This document shows positions 1 through 10,588 of a DNA stretch of 64,000 nucleotides, in pieces. Both the position numbers and the translations under genes were made by a program. The notes beneath the pieces are model-generated. The model was given only the letters and a program-made list of their open reading frames with translations, did no database searches and was not told the origin of the DNA. How positions within the stretch are numbered: the first letter of the stretch is position 1; each line of letters opens with the position of its first letter. The DNA is from Lunularia cruciata. Lineage: Eukaryota > Streptophyta > Marchantiopsida > Lunulariales > Lunulariaceae. The stretch lies in NCBI GenBank assembly GCA_948567375.1, contig OX419756.1:53484552-53548551 (forward strand), in the 5' to 3' direction.

Positions 1-193
1 GTGAGGAGGTACTCATCATCCTTTCATTTGCAACTATCTCTCTCTCATTGAGTTCTCTAAGCAATATCTTGAGTCTTGGAAAGTTAGCCTTGGAGGAGTA
101 TGATTGAGTTAGGGTTCTTTGCCTTCTTAGTCTATGGTGCACTCCCATAATAACATCAGAGGTCTTCCTAAGTGAAAGACATGCCAGCTCAAA
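1..193 (+). mobile_element. 3' end of a B-family LTR (B4)
   Basis: This sequence matches the last ~190 bases of the B1 LTRs (15734-15926 and 22857-23049), including the TCATCATCCTTTCATTTGC stretch and a decayed GGCTCACA end, here GCTCAAA. Its start lies outside the window. At about base 194 the sequence changes to minus-strand A-family pol, so B4 is inserted in the A2 copy. Whether it is a solo LTR or the end of a full element cannot be told here. Confidence 0.85.
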
Positions 194-1172
194 GTCCCAA
201 CTTTGCCACCTATAAATGATGGTCTAAAATAATTTATCACTAAGACAACATCATGAATGTCTTGTTGAATCGTACTATTATCTCCGCCCTTTGGATTTGT
301 GACCTCAATAACTCCTCCAATATAAGCTGAGAGAGATACCATTAAAGCCTAAAAAATGTACATAAAAAGGTAGATGCATGCTAACTTGGCACCATCTGCT
401 CATCTATCTCACCATGTCAATATGCTATGGTTTGATCTTGCTAGTTGGAACATGGATCTCTACTCAACCCATCTGCATCATGGTTAATCACACCATAGCA
501 TGTGAATAATCATGAAATCATACTCCTATAAAATCAAGTCCTATCTTGCAAGTTTCCTTGAAAGCTTGTTAGACTCTATCAACCACCTAAGTGGCTTATG
601 ATCAATGATGAGAGTGAAGGGGTTACCAAATAAGTAACATTGGAAATGTGCTATTGCTCACACCATTGCAAAGCACTCTCCCTCATATAAAATATACTTT
701 GCCTCCACTAAAGTTTTGGACTGACTAGCATAGGCCACCACAAAATCCGTCCCCTCATCATCATGTTGGATGAGCAATGCTCCAAGCTCCAACATACTCC
801 AATCAGCATGAACCTAGAATGGTCATCCTCTAATTGGTCTTCAAAGAATAGGTGCAAATATTACCCTCTCCTTGAGCTCTATAAAAGCTCTCTCTTGCTC
901 ATCTCCCCAACGCCACTCATGTTTAAGCCTGATCAGCTTTGCCAAGGCCTTGGCAATGACAATTAATCCTTTAACATAACAAAAATAGAAGTTCACCAAC
1001 CCAAAGAATGCTTGTACTCTTCTCACATCCATAGGCCAAGGAATACATGCAATGGCCTCTACATTGGTCTGTTTAACACCAAGTCTTCCAAGGTAGATAG
1101 TATGATACAAAAACTCAACCTTTTTGTGGAAGAATCTACACTTCCCAAGATGTAATTTGAGTCTATGAGATT
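194..1172 (-). pseudogene. A2 pol fragment: RT end, RNase H, start of integrase
   Basis: The minus strand is a decayed copy of A1 positions about 10815-11800. Recognisable blocks are the RT thumb (GKCRFFHKKVEF and IPWPMDVRRVQAFFGLVNFY, around 850-1140) and RNase H and connection sequence towards base 200. Many stops and frameshifts make it non-functional. It is the left-hand piece of A2. The element resumes at 43363 after the B3/D insertion, where the matching A1 sequence continues without loss apart from the AGATT/AGATC target duplication. Confidence 0.85.
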
Positions 1173-1718
1173 TGTGATCTGGCTTATCTCTCACTTAAGG
1201 TGAACCTCTGATGGCTATTATGGTAGTGCACCATGGACTAAGAATGCAAGGAACCCCAACTCCATCACACTATTCCAAGGCTAACACTCCAAGATTCAAA
1301 CTATTGCTCACTAGAGAACTCAATGCAAGACATATAGTTGCAAAGGAAAGGATGACGACTACCTATTCACTCCTAGTTTATATACTTGTGGAATAGTTAT
1401 GCACCAAAGTTACTAATTACTAGAGTAACTCAAGTTACTAGGCTGAAAGTCAAATAAAGTCTAAAGTCTAAAGGAATATCCATACTCATGGGAATATTCT
1501 CCTAAGCATGTGGTCTTATCTTACCCCAAGTATTAAGCCAAGGATTCCTTTACATGGACTATCCTTGGACTATAGAAGAACCCAAAGCAAAAAGGCTTGT
1601 GGTCCAAAAGTTCTCAACACCTTTCTCAAAGCAAAACACTTAGGAATAATACCAATTCAATACATTAGAATCCAAAATAGTGGTGCTTATCTTTTCTACT
1701 TCGTCTAAAGTAAGGTCC

Positions 1719-2118
1719 TATAACAATATGGAGTTTAACAACAAATTTAGTAAGGCTAACAAAGTAGTAAATAAGACAAATTAGCCCATAATATTCTAGA
1801 AGTATCTAGGAAGCTTCTCAAATAGCTTAGCTTGCATCCCAAGTAGGTAGGTTCTAGAAGCTTCCAACTAGCTTAGCTTGCATGCCAAGTAGGCAGCTTC
1901 TAGAAAGAAATTGCTTGAGAAGCTTCCCATTTAACTTAGCTTCTACTCAAAGAAAGTGGCTCAAGGAAGCTTCTTGAGAAACTTCTCAAGAGCCTTGTAT
2001 GATCACTATAAATACACGAGCCAAAGTTCATGCTAGGCATTTTTAGTTTTCCCTCATTCAAGTACCTCAATGTGAGCTTCCATTCTCCTATTTCTCTCCT
2101 TGGTCTTGGTCTTTTATA
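1719..2118 (+). repeat. D 5' LTR (400 bp)
   Basis: It begins TATAACAATATGG (TG changed to TA) and ends CTTTTATA directly before the primer site. The 3' LTR has the expected TGTAACAATATGG. A TATA box, TATAAATA, lies at 2007-2014 and its partner at 43098-43105. The LTR holds about three imperfect ~60-bp internal repeats built on AGCTTCTAGAAGCTT and AGCTTAGCTTGCA. Confidence 0.92.
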
Positions 2119-2119
2119 T

Positions 2120-2131
2120 TGGTATCAGAGC
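2120..2131 (+). other. D primer binding site (initiator Met tRNA type)
   Basis: TGGTATCAGAGC starts two bases after the LTR end. This is the standard plant primer site complementary to the 3' end of initiator methionine tRNA. Confidence 0.93.
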
Positions 2132-2379
2132 AAGAATAGGATGGATGGAATTTATAGACCACCAAATCCACTTCCACCAAACCATTGGGATTTTTGTGTC
2201 CAAGTACTACCCAAACATCATTTCACACAATTCATCACCTCACGCTTTAGACATAATTCTTTTGCATACAATCACCATATTTGAGGAACCCTTGGTGCTT
2301 TTGTTTGTAACTTATGGAGAATGGTGGATGTGTTGCTTCTATATGTTAATAATTTAGATAAATTAGGGATGGTATGATA

Positions 2380-3220
2380 GAGTAGCAACCATGGCAACAA
2401 TACCCAAGGTTATCATTGGTCTGCAACAATATATCAAGCACCATACTTGATTGTTGGATGAACAAGATCATCTTCATAGGAGCACGTAGAGAGGGCACCA
2501 GTTTGAGAAGGAGAAGATCAAATACAATTCCCTAAATCCAAGGTATTTGAAGGCAAGAATCTCTTGGGTGCAATGGAGAATTTTGTGTTTGACTTTAAAT
2601 GTTATTTTGAAGCTACTAATCTTCAAGAAAAGTGGAAACAAATTCTCTTGGTTTCTAGCTAATTGGATGGAGTAGCAAAGCTATGGTGGAGATTTTGAGT
2701 GGAGCAAGCTGAATGACAAATTGTTGCACAATCTTGACATAAGCAGAATTTGAGAGTGCAATAATAGTCAATTCTAAGCTATAAATGACACACAAGCTGC
2801 ACAAGATAGGTTGGTGGAGTTGAAACAAATTGGCTCTATAAGAAGTTACATCATGCAATTCTAGAATACCATCATGCAAATTCCAAATATACTGGAAGGT
2901 GAAGCTATGGATTGATTTATGAGGGGCTTGAAGTCAAGAACCAAATTAGAGGTAACCATGCAAGAGCCACAACACTTGGAGGAAGCCATGCGGTTGGCTA
3001 AATATTTTGATTCCTTGGTTGCAACAACTTGGTCTTGACCTTGACCTCCAGAGGACCTACAATACACTACACCAGGTGGAGGAGCCAACACCAATGGAGA
3101 TTGATGCCATTCAACGGAGACCACTTGGCAGATAGAGAAAAACCACAACAAAATGGTGGTTGTTTTTATTGTTGCCAATTGGGATATTGCATTGCTGAAT
3201 GTCCATTCAAGAATAGGTGA
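2380..3220 (+). pseudogene. D gag (decayed)
   Basis: The frame around 2540-2700 reads like the retrotransposon Gag family: FEGKN, then ENFVFDFKCYFEATNLQEKW, then KLWWR. A zinc knuckle at about 3160-3205 reads CFYCCQLGYCIAECP. Its histidine is replaced by tyrosine, a single CAT-to-TAT change. Several stops interrupt the frame, for example TAG near 2660. Gag would package the element RNA. No product is expected from this copy. Confidence 0.8.
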
Positions 3221-3312
3221 CCTTGACAAGTCGTGTAGATGGAGTTTGTGGAGCAGAATGATCAGGGAAACAAGGAATCCTAGTAAGAGATATCAAACCA
3301 CTTACTAGGAGC

Positions 3313-3660
3313 TTGATTAGTTCCAATGAGATTGAAGGCTTGATCTATGCAAGTTTTCTTCACTTGCAAGGTACAATATGTAATCAAGGTTGTAGGATTT
3401 TGGTTGATTTTGGAAGTTTAGAGAATTGCATGTCTATGCAAGTAGCAAAGGAATTGGGTATTCCTATCAAGCCAATAATTGGAAGTAGATTGATGATGGT
3501 GGATGGTAGAAAGGGTTTTGCATTCTGTGCCTTGCATCTTGTTACCTTCAAGATTTGGAAGGGGTATTTGGAGTGTATGAGGTTTGTAGTGGCACCTTTA
3601 CATTACAATGTCATTTTAGGACTACCTTGGCTTGATCATCATAAGGTTCAATTTGATTAG
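3313..3660 (+). pseudogene. D aspartic protease domain
   Basis: An open stretch of 115 codons contains the retropepsin-like active site VDFGSLENCM (canonical D-S/T-G) and the downstream VILGLPWLDHH block that closes this fold in Ty3/gypsy proteases. It lies after the zinc knuckle and before the RT part, the normal Ty3 order. The active-site aspartate and glycine are kept, but the middle residue is phenylalanine, so activity is doubtful. Confidence 0.8.
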
Positions 3661-3734
3661 ACCCGACAACAAATTCAAGTACAACACTAGGGTAGGAACT
3701 TCCAATTAGGTTTTTTGGCACCTCTGAGTAAGAC

Positions 3735-4042
3735 ACCTAAAATTAGTCAATCCCAAGATGAGAAGTTTTTCAAGAAGGTAGCCATAGAGCAAGCCTTGAA
3801 GGGAGATGAGTCCCAAGATGGGAAGTTTGCTAAGAAGGCAGCCATGGAGCAAGCTTCAAAGAGACATGAGTCCTTAGATGGGGAATTTGTTAGTGAAGCA
3901 ACCATCGAGCAAGCTTTGGAGGGAGATAAGTCTGTTTTTGTGGTGTGGATCAAGCCAATTACACAAGGACAATCTGAGGAGGGCCGAGAGCCTCATCAAG
4001 CAATGGTTGATCAAATAGTTTAGGAGTTTGCGGATGTGTTTT
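3735..4042 (+). pseudogene. D protease-RT linker with a 20-residue tandem repeat
   Basis: Between protease and RT the frame contains three imperfect copies of a 60-bp unit (about 3751-3935), each reading like SQDGKFAKKAAMEQA. It then runs into EFADVF, the start of the RT-proximal region in chromoviruses. At 4043 element X interrupts it, and the D frame resumes at about 39938 with the expected P-D-D-L-P sequence. Confidence 0.75.
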
Positions 4043-5017
4043 TGGTGTCGCAAGGAATGTTTAGTCTTGATAGTGCGCCAGGCACATGGCTGCTTGTGCT
4101 TAGTTACTATCCTTCTTTCGGATTTTTCTTGTAGATTGACATTCCTTCCCTACTCTTGGATTGTTGGGAATTTATCTCTATATGAACTTGTTGTTGTAAT
4201 TTCCACTGAGGTCAAATATTTCCAATGGTTCCGTGTTTTTTCTTGGCTTTCTCAGCACTAGGCTTATCACGGCTGTATGCTTTTAAGGTCCTTACCTATG
4301 CTGGTATCATGATCTTTTCTCCTGTCAAGCTCGGCTATGGTTTTGAGGTTTAGGTTTGAGAAACTAGTTAAGGTGGTTTCTACAGAAATAGAGAATGTTC
4401 TAACCAGACACAAGTGTTGTACCCGGCACCCAAACTGTTGTATTATACCACTCAGGTAGACCAGACTTAGGGCTCCTAGAATGGAGCTTCCCTTGACTTT
4501 AATCCTAATTCATAACACACATTCGCTTCCAAATTTATCATTCATAGGAATTTCAATAGCAAACTCACAAGTCCTGGTCAAGCAAAATAGTTTTGATCTA
4601 GACAATGTCCGTTCTAAGGTCTCAACTGAATGTCAAATTAGCCAGGGCGCTTTGCATACACTTTGTTTGGCAACATTCAAGGTGACATTCAATGTTGAAT
4701 GTTTGGCAACATTCAACATATTGCTTGATCTCCTTTAGTCTCCCATGATCCTGTTCAGTTAAAGCAACTTGAGATTCTCCTTCATTCCCCTCCGAGCATT
4801 CAGCAACTAAAACCAAACCTCAAAATTTTCTCTCCATTCAAAACTTCACTCCTTTGTCATGTTGCACTTTTGGGAAATCCCCATAGAATGTTTCACATTT
4901 CTGCCAACACTCACAATAGTCCTCTCTTCATTCAAAAATTCAATCTCTCTATCTCCAACTGCTCTTCTGGAAAACCCTCATAGAATGTTTCACATTTCTG
5001 CCAACACTCACAATAGT
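4043..5017. other. Left part of element X, no gene seen
   Basis: This stretch has no coding pattern that I can support. It contains two copies of a ~70-bp segment with the core ATAGAATGTTTCACATTTCTGCCAACACTCACAAT (two parts, near 4883-4920 and 4979-5015). It also has a palindromic-looking stretch around 4675-4712 (GGCAACATTCAA ... TTGAATGTTTGGCAACATTCAA). It ends at the E insertion, whose right flank (35878 onward) continues the same sequence. Confidence 0.6.
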
Positions 5018-5394
5018 TGTGATGCCCACTTTTTTTTGTTTTTTTCTGCTTATTAGCATTTGGTAGAAGAAGTAAACAAAGAAAGCTGAATTGCAAAAGA
5101 AGGAATGGACGGGAGTGACTTCGGAGGAAATCCAAAGAAGTCGAGATCAGATCCAATGATGGAGGTACTCAGGAGAGGGGTACAAAGAAAGAAGTCCGAA
5201 GAGCATCGTATTTGGATCAGGAAGTGAAGGCCGATACGAAGACCATCTAACAACCTTGGTACGTGGCAGGAAAGTACACTTCAAGAAACGGCGGAGGCAA
5301 AAGAAGCATGTCTTGACAGTGATAGGACATCAACATGTAGAAGAAGGGGAAGTCAATTTTGAAATTGACTGAAGAATGACTACAATTTGGGGTA

Positions 5395-5402
5395 ATATAA
5401 AA
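5395..5402 (+). promoter_or_regulatory. TATA-like box in E LTR1
   Basis: GTAATATAAAA is conserved in LTR2 (TATAAAAT, 32505-32512) at the same distance upstream of the LTR ORF. It lies 35 bases before the ATG at 5430, so a start site about 30 bases downstream would leave almost no 5' UTR. It is the best TATA candidate near the LTR start, but not proven. Confidence 0.45.
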
Positions 5403-5429
5403 TTGTGATTGCATAGGGACAAGTTGAAT

Positions 5430-8015
5430 ATGTCAAGTAGATTTCCAATCCCTCTAAGTAGTCGTCTTGCAGTAACGCATGTCAAGAAACCAATTGAGAG
5501 TAAAATTTTCCGAAATCCAGAAGGGGTTAGAGTGTCTCGTCCTGGAGAAGGAATATTTTTCCAGTGCCAAAGAACAAGAGAGCAGATCATGGCAAAGAAG
5601 GTCATGAATGCTTTGGCAGTGCAAAGTTTTGCAATTTGTAGGTTAGACATTGTAGCAAGAATCAAAGTCTTGAATAGACTTCATATTACTTTCTTAGCAT
5701 GGAACTAGAATTTCAGTTTCCCAAGAGTCATGGCAGAGATAGCTGCCAATAATTGTGAGGAAGGCCCCAAAGTTGAAGGGAAGAGAGGAAATCCGGCTCG
5801 ATGGACTGAGTTGGATTGGAGGTAAGTGTTGGGGAAGGAAGCAGGAGAACCAACGGAGATCACCTTCTATCAGAAGTGTGATGTTGCAAAAGAGACGGCG
5901 GAGATCCGAAATTTGTTCTTTGCTCCGTGTACAACAAATGGTTACAAGGTGGAGCCCTATCAGGACCTGATTAAACAAAGTATGGTGAGGATGATAATGG
6001 CCATGTTCAAACCAAAATGAACAACATATGTGAACATGTAGCAGGCCTTCTTTTTCCACCAAATGTTTGCAAGAGTGAAGGTGAACTAGGCAAAGTGTTT
6101 TCACCAACAAACAAGGCAGATGGTGGTCAATTGGAGGACAGGTTTGCCTCCACATTATTTTACACCGTTTGCAGCACACTTCTACTTTGGGTTGAACTTG
6201 TTGACAGTAGAGGAAAGGCGTTGCATGGTGTTGCATTTCCATCCTGATTTGAGACAGGAAGCGGATGAAGAAGAGCAACAATATATGGCACACCTATGAG
6301 CCAGTGATGATTGCTTCTTGGGGACGGGACAATCAAAGATGGAAGAAGTCACAAGCTTGAAGAAGAAGAAGCACAGTAAACCCAAAGACACAAGGTCACC
6401 TCCAGCATAGAGGAAGACCCAAAGATTGGTTCTACATAGTAACAAGATGGTGAGAGAAGCACCATCAGAAACCAATTTTGAAAGGGAGACAAAGTCTTGA
6501 AGAGAGGACTCAAAAGAAGACAAACTCACTTTACAAAGTGAGGAATTTGAAAGTGAGAGTGAGGAAAAACACAAGGTTCAGCAATTGGTTGGAGTGGGTG
6601 AAGCTTGTCATGCAATGATTGACAGTGTAAAAGGAAAGAAGAATCATTGTGAAACCCTGGTTATGGAAGAGAGGGAGGCTGAAAGACGGAAGGAGTACCC
6701 TATGGGACCGAGTTTAGTAGGTAAGGAAGAAGGAAGCTTGGAAGTAGTATCTCTGAAGATACAAAGATCGTGACTTTGGTAGAAGGAGCCAATGGAAGAG
6801 GCAAAGTACAAAGATGAGGCCAAAGACGAAGAGAACTTTGGCAGAATACAATATCTATTGAAGGTTGTCACTCCATTGTTGGAACTGTTGAAGGAGCACC
6901 AGAAGGTAATTCCCCAAGATTGTATAGAGGTGACAAATGAGTTGCAAGTGGTGAAGTATTTGCTGGTTGAAGTGAAGGGTTTGTAGGAGTGAGTAGTCCA
7001 AAGAGACAAGGAAGTTGAAGAACTTTGGGTGGATGTAGTCTTGAAGAAGAAGACTATTGAGAAGTTGCAAGAGAGTTTTGAGTCAAGAGGTAAGGATCTG
7101 TAGAAGCAAGCCGAAGAATTGAAAGAGCAGGCAATGTTGCTGACCAAGATGAAAGAGTAGGTTAGTGATGTGCGCATCAAGAGTATTCATGTGAAGGCCA
7201 TGGCCGCAATAATGGAGCAGGAGTTAGAAAGCTTGAGGAAGAGTGCAGCGGGGAAGGATCAAGAATGGCAGAGAGAGTTGGCAGTCAGGAATCAAGAAGA
7301 AGAAAGATTGTGCAAGCTGGTATGAAGTGATGAGTTACAGAGTTCACAATATGCGGAGGAGAAGAAGATGCTCACTATTGAGTACAAAGATGAGTTGAAG
7401 AGGTACCGCAAAGAGTTGAAGGCAGAGTGATCTTGAGGTTATGAGTTGGAATCAGTAGGAGAAGTTGCAGGAAATTTGCAAGCAATCTTGAGCACAGAGG
7501 CTGAAGGGAGATTGGAAGAAGCAAGGTGATCTCCAAGCATGAGTTACGACCCAGTAACTCATGTAGACGCACGTCTACATGAGTTAAAGTTGCTTGTGTA
7601 GGAAACTCGGAAGAGAAAAGCCAAAGATGTGGATATGAACACTTTGCTGATCCAATTAAGCGAGCAAGTAGATCGAAAGATGTTAGAAGTAGGAGACAAT
7701 GTCAGTCTCAGATTAGATTTAGTCACGTCAGAGTTAGAGTGAATCAAGAGTAGTGTGATAGAGGAAAGGAAGTCCGATGTTGCAGAAGTAGGAATTCAGG
7801 TGTCTTTGGACTTGTTATTTGACACATTAAAGAAGAGTGGGTCAAGAGATAAGGAAATAGATGGATTACCCATGACCTCAATGGTAGATTGTAGAGAAGA
7901 GATAGTAAAAATAGTGAAGGATTTGGTAGAATCAGATATACCCAAAGAAGGAGAAGTAATAAGAAGATCATCGGGTTTGAAAGCTGATGACAAGGTAGAC
8001 ATCAAATCAAGGTAG
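5430..8015 (+). pseudogene. LTR-resident ORF (about 861 codons), E LTR1 copy, unknown function
   Basis: One single frame runs from an ATG at 5430 to a stop at 8015, broken only by scattered nonsense codons. I see no frameshift. I do not recognise the N-terminal ~300 residues, which are tryptophan- and aromatic-rich (LHITFLAWN, RWTELDW, THYFTPFAAHFYFGLNLL-like blocks) and conserved in F and K. A charged, low-complexity middle follows, then heptad-rich coiled-coil segments (about 6790-7740). The acidic tail ends SSGLKADDKVDIKSR. LTR2, F, G, H, J and K carry relatives. It may be an element-encoded accessory protein or a second gag-like protein. Both readings are inference. Confidence 0.7.
7524..7585 (+). 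repeat. 48-bp templated insertion forming an inverted repeat in LTR1
   Basis: Relative to LTR2, LTR1 has 48 extra bases (7524-7571). They end in AACTCATGTAGACG (7556-7569), the exact inverse of CGTCTACATGAGTT (7572-7585) next to it. The insert also holds TTACGACCCAGTA, which recurs at 9132-9144 in the E internal region. The length is a multiple of three, so the LTR ORF frame is preserved. Confidence 0.8.
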
Positions 8016-8810
8016 AAACAAATTTGAGATATGAAGAGGCAGATTTGAAGGATTGCATTGTCAGTTCGGATCTGCAAGTTAGAAGAGTTGTTGTAGAACG
8101 GTATATTTTGTTAAAACTATCATTTGCTTCACTATTTAAGAGTGGCATTCACAGTGAGTTGTTGTTCAATATTCATAATTTTGAAGATAGATAAAGTGAA
8201 GTGCTATTTTTAGTGCTCGTCACTTGAGCTTGATTTCGAGTATCAACTTTTTGTGTGTGTTTGTGAGTGTGTGGAGAAATTTGAAGTGCAAGTCAGTGTG
8301 CTTGTTGGATGTTGGATTCCGCAACTTTGATCTTCATTCTGTGTGTTTGACCTTGAGTGAAGTGCAATTGGAGCAATGCCTTGATAGATCTGAGAGGAAT
8401 TGTAGTGTTGGTAGTATTCTGCATTTGTGAGTGCAGCGTGAAGTTGATGTGAAGCAATTTTGATCAAGGAAGTTGTGCCTTCAGTGGAGGGGTGGAACAA
8501 AATTTTGAGGCGAAGTCATTTCACAATGAAGTGCCATCTTTGGGAGAATCTGAATCATCACAATCAAGATTTGTTTGGACAGAATTTGCTATGTTGTGAT
8601 TAAGGAGTGTATATTAGTGACAAGTTGTCAAGATTGTGAGCTTGTTACTCTCTTCTGGGTGTGGTTTGTACCTGAGAGATTAAAGACACAACCAAGAAGA
8701 ACTGAAATTGTTACTTTGCTTTGTATTTGACCAATTTTGGATTGTATCTCTGCGGGAATAAACTTTACTCACCCAATTACCGCAAAAGTGATATTTTCCG
8801 GATTGTCACT

Positions 8811-8925
8811 ATTAGGGATAAAAACTTGGAAGTGGAAGAATATGAAGCCAATCTCGGAACTAGGCGTCAAAGTAATATGAATGTCTGCATCTAGAGAACA
8901 AAGTGAAGAGAGAGTTTGAAGACAA
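8811..8925 (+). other. E leader after LTR1
   Basis: This is the short untranslated leader between the LTR end and the gag ATG at 8926. A primer site should start here (ATTAGGGATAAAAACTTGG), but it does not match the usual Met or Asp tRNA sites, so the primer is unassigned. Confidence 0.4.
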
Positions 8926-9177
8926 ATGTTGCATTGTGAAGAAGAAGAATGTCTAAAGATCCAATCTACTTTTGACAAAACCAAACAAGAGGCGTTGGAC
9001 TTTCAACTTCTCCATGAAGTTCAAGAAGGTTTGCAAGAACTTGAACAAAAGAAATGCAAAGGAGGTTGGCAAGGCTACTTTTTGTCCCCCTCTTCCAAGA
9101 AGAAGAAAGACTCAAGCGGGCAGACATATTCATTACGACCCAGTACACCAACTTCCCCTAAAGCTATAAAGGAAGTC
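8926..9177 (+). pseudogene. E gag, N-terminal part
   Basis: An open frame from ATG 8926 encodes a hydrophilic, glutamate- and lysine-rich start (LHCEEEECLKIQSTF). It runs to the A1 insertion. Skipping A1 with one AGTC copy, the frame continues uninterrupted at 26332 (GFTKKFVCKK). This supports both the reading frame and the A1 boundaries. Confidence 0.7.
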
Positions 9178-9452
9178 TGTTGTGCGTATATACATCGCTA
9201 CACAACATACATCGCTACACAACATACATCGCTATAGAAGCACAACTCACACATAAGTCATACATAGACTCTAAAGTGCCACAATCGCCCTCCTAGCTGG
9301 CGGTTAGGTCCCTCTAACTCCAGATAGCCATCTACTCTAAGTATATGGTATACCCTCTAATGGGCAAAGATCAGGAGGCCGGGTGCTATGGAGCCCCATC
9401 GTTAGTCGCCTGTTTGCAATCTATACCATATCAAGAATGAACTAGCTATAGG
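9178..9452 (-). other. A1 3' terminal region, no gene
   Basis: On the element strand a purine-rich AGGAGGGCGA (about 9284-9293) is followed by a TG...CA block of 106 bp (9178-9283) with tandem ACACAACATACATCGCT units. It resembles a polypurine tract plus a very short LTR but does not match the 5' LTR. Confidence 0.45.
9200..9236 (+). repeat. 17-bp tandem repeat (ACACAACATACATCGCT)
   Basis: The unit CTACACAACATACATCG is repeated two and a half times inside the terminal block of A1. It was not seen elsewhere in the window. Confidence 0.8.
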
Positions 9453-9743
9453 TCAAGTACATCTAGGACATAACCACTGTCCCTGAGGAACCACCATGAG
9501 GGGAGGAGTCATACATGCCATATGCCATCCTCTCGAACAACTATCACACACTAACATAGTAGCAGCTCCACCACATAACATACACCTCAAGCCTGCACGT
9601 ACAAGTGCCAAGCTTGGGTCCATAGTACCATCAATGTTTGGGAGGTGGCATGGCGCACAATTGCACACATGATCCTTCCAAACAACACCATCACGTCCTT
9701 CTAACACAAGGACTCTAGATGGCAAAATCTCACGCACTCTCAA
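9453..9743 (-). pseudogene. A1 pol C-terminus with PHD zinc finger
   Basis: The 96-codon open stretch starts in post-integrase sequence (REILPSRVLVLEGRDG, then CAPCHLPN) and ends with a textbook PHD finger. CMLC, CDSC, H and C in GWHMAC, and CPRC give all eight Cys4-His-Cys3 ligands, with the typical PPL and VPQGQWLCP. PHD fingers usually read histone H3 tails. In this element it could direct integration or the methyltransferase to chromatin, which is inference. It ends with a stop right after CPRCT. An in-frame stop separates it from the integrase upstream, so this copy would not make a fused protein. Confidence 0.88.
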
Positions 9744-9788
9744 GATAGTGCGGCCTGTAGAAACATCAAGTGTCGTCGGTGCTGTCTG

Positions 9789-10588
9789 CTATAGATATAC
9801 ATAGTCGCCTGGATGAAATTGATGGATCGAGGGTCTATAACCTCCTCCTTGAATGGTAGCATAGCGTAAAGTATCTCTATGCTGAGCAATTGCCAAGTTC
9901 TCAAAGGCCATTGGCATCACTCTCCGAAAGATCTCTGCCTGCTGAGAACATGCGCTCATCCATACATCAAGGTCATCCAAGTCCAAAACTACACTAGCAT
10001 CTCAACGAATGGCTGTAGGTAAATTTGGATCTTGTCCATAGAGTAGAAAGTATGGAGAGAAGGATGCTAAGGAGGCTTGCTGGCTAAACCGATAGCCCAT
10101 GGCCAACCAAGGTAATTGGAGATCCCAATCTCCCAAGTGGCCTCTCTACAAACCATACTTTTGCAATCCTCTCTTCACCATCTGAACCACTTTCTCTGCT
10201 AAGCCATCTGCCTTAGGGTGATCTCAAGATGTAGTACAATGATCAATCAAAGCCTTGTCACACAAGACCTGAAACTCCTCCAAGAACTCTGTACCCTGAT
10301 CAGTCAAAACCTCAACTGGTGCACCAAAATGACTAAGAAGTTGATCCAGGAACGAGTAAGTTGTCCCTTCACTAGACTTGTCAGGAAGTGCCACCAACTC
10401 AATCCACTTGGAGAAGTGCTCCACCATCACCAAAACATATTGATGATGTCTCACAGTCAGTGGTAAAGGTCCGGCGAAGTCCAAACTCCAACGGTAACCT
10501 AATCCCATGATAGGTAATGGGTGTAATTGTGGAGTAGGAGCATTGATCTAACTCGGTCACAAACCATACATCTGGCAACAAACTGCTA
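9789..10588 (-). pseudogene. A1 integrase (decayed)
   Basis: The zinc-binding HHCC part begins at the end of the preceding ORF (HEELGHFGVKRTYSLLHSHY) and continues after a stop with CMVCD. The catalytic core shows the first Asp in SLDFAGPLP, the second in VLTDQGTEF (10224-10508), and the Glu in DGLAEKV (near 10190). The C-terminal part (9789-9986) ends HPGDYVYL, the usual end of the Ty3 integrase SH3-like region. Several stops, such as the one near 10586, break the frame. Confidence 0.85.

Larger units (their letters stand above)
5018..8810 (+). repeat. E 5' LTR (3793 bp)
   Basis: It aligns from end to end with LTR2 (3746 bp). Nearly all the length difference comes from a 48-base insertion at 7524-7571. 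It holds a TATA-like box at 5395, one long reading frame (5430-8015), and a ~790-bp 3' part (8016-8810) without coding signal that is strongly shared with LTRs F, G, H, J and K. Such long LTRs containing a full-length ORF are unusual for Ty3/gypsy. Confidence 0.93.

Noticed and set aside
5694-7180. Long minus-strand open stretches (5694-6293, 6182-6574, 6644-7180)
   Set aside because: They are antisense shadows of the LTR-resident ORF. The plus-strand frame is continuous and shared with other LTRs.
9131-9150. ATTCA as target duplication for A1 (also next to 26332)
   Set aside because: It would place TTACGACC and AAGTCGG as element ends, neither TG...CA. The AGTC alternative gives TG...CA ends and restores the E gag frame.
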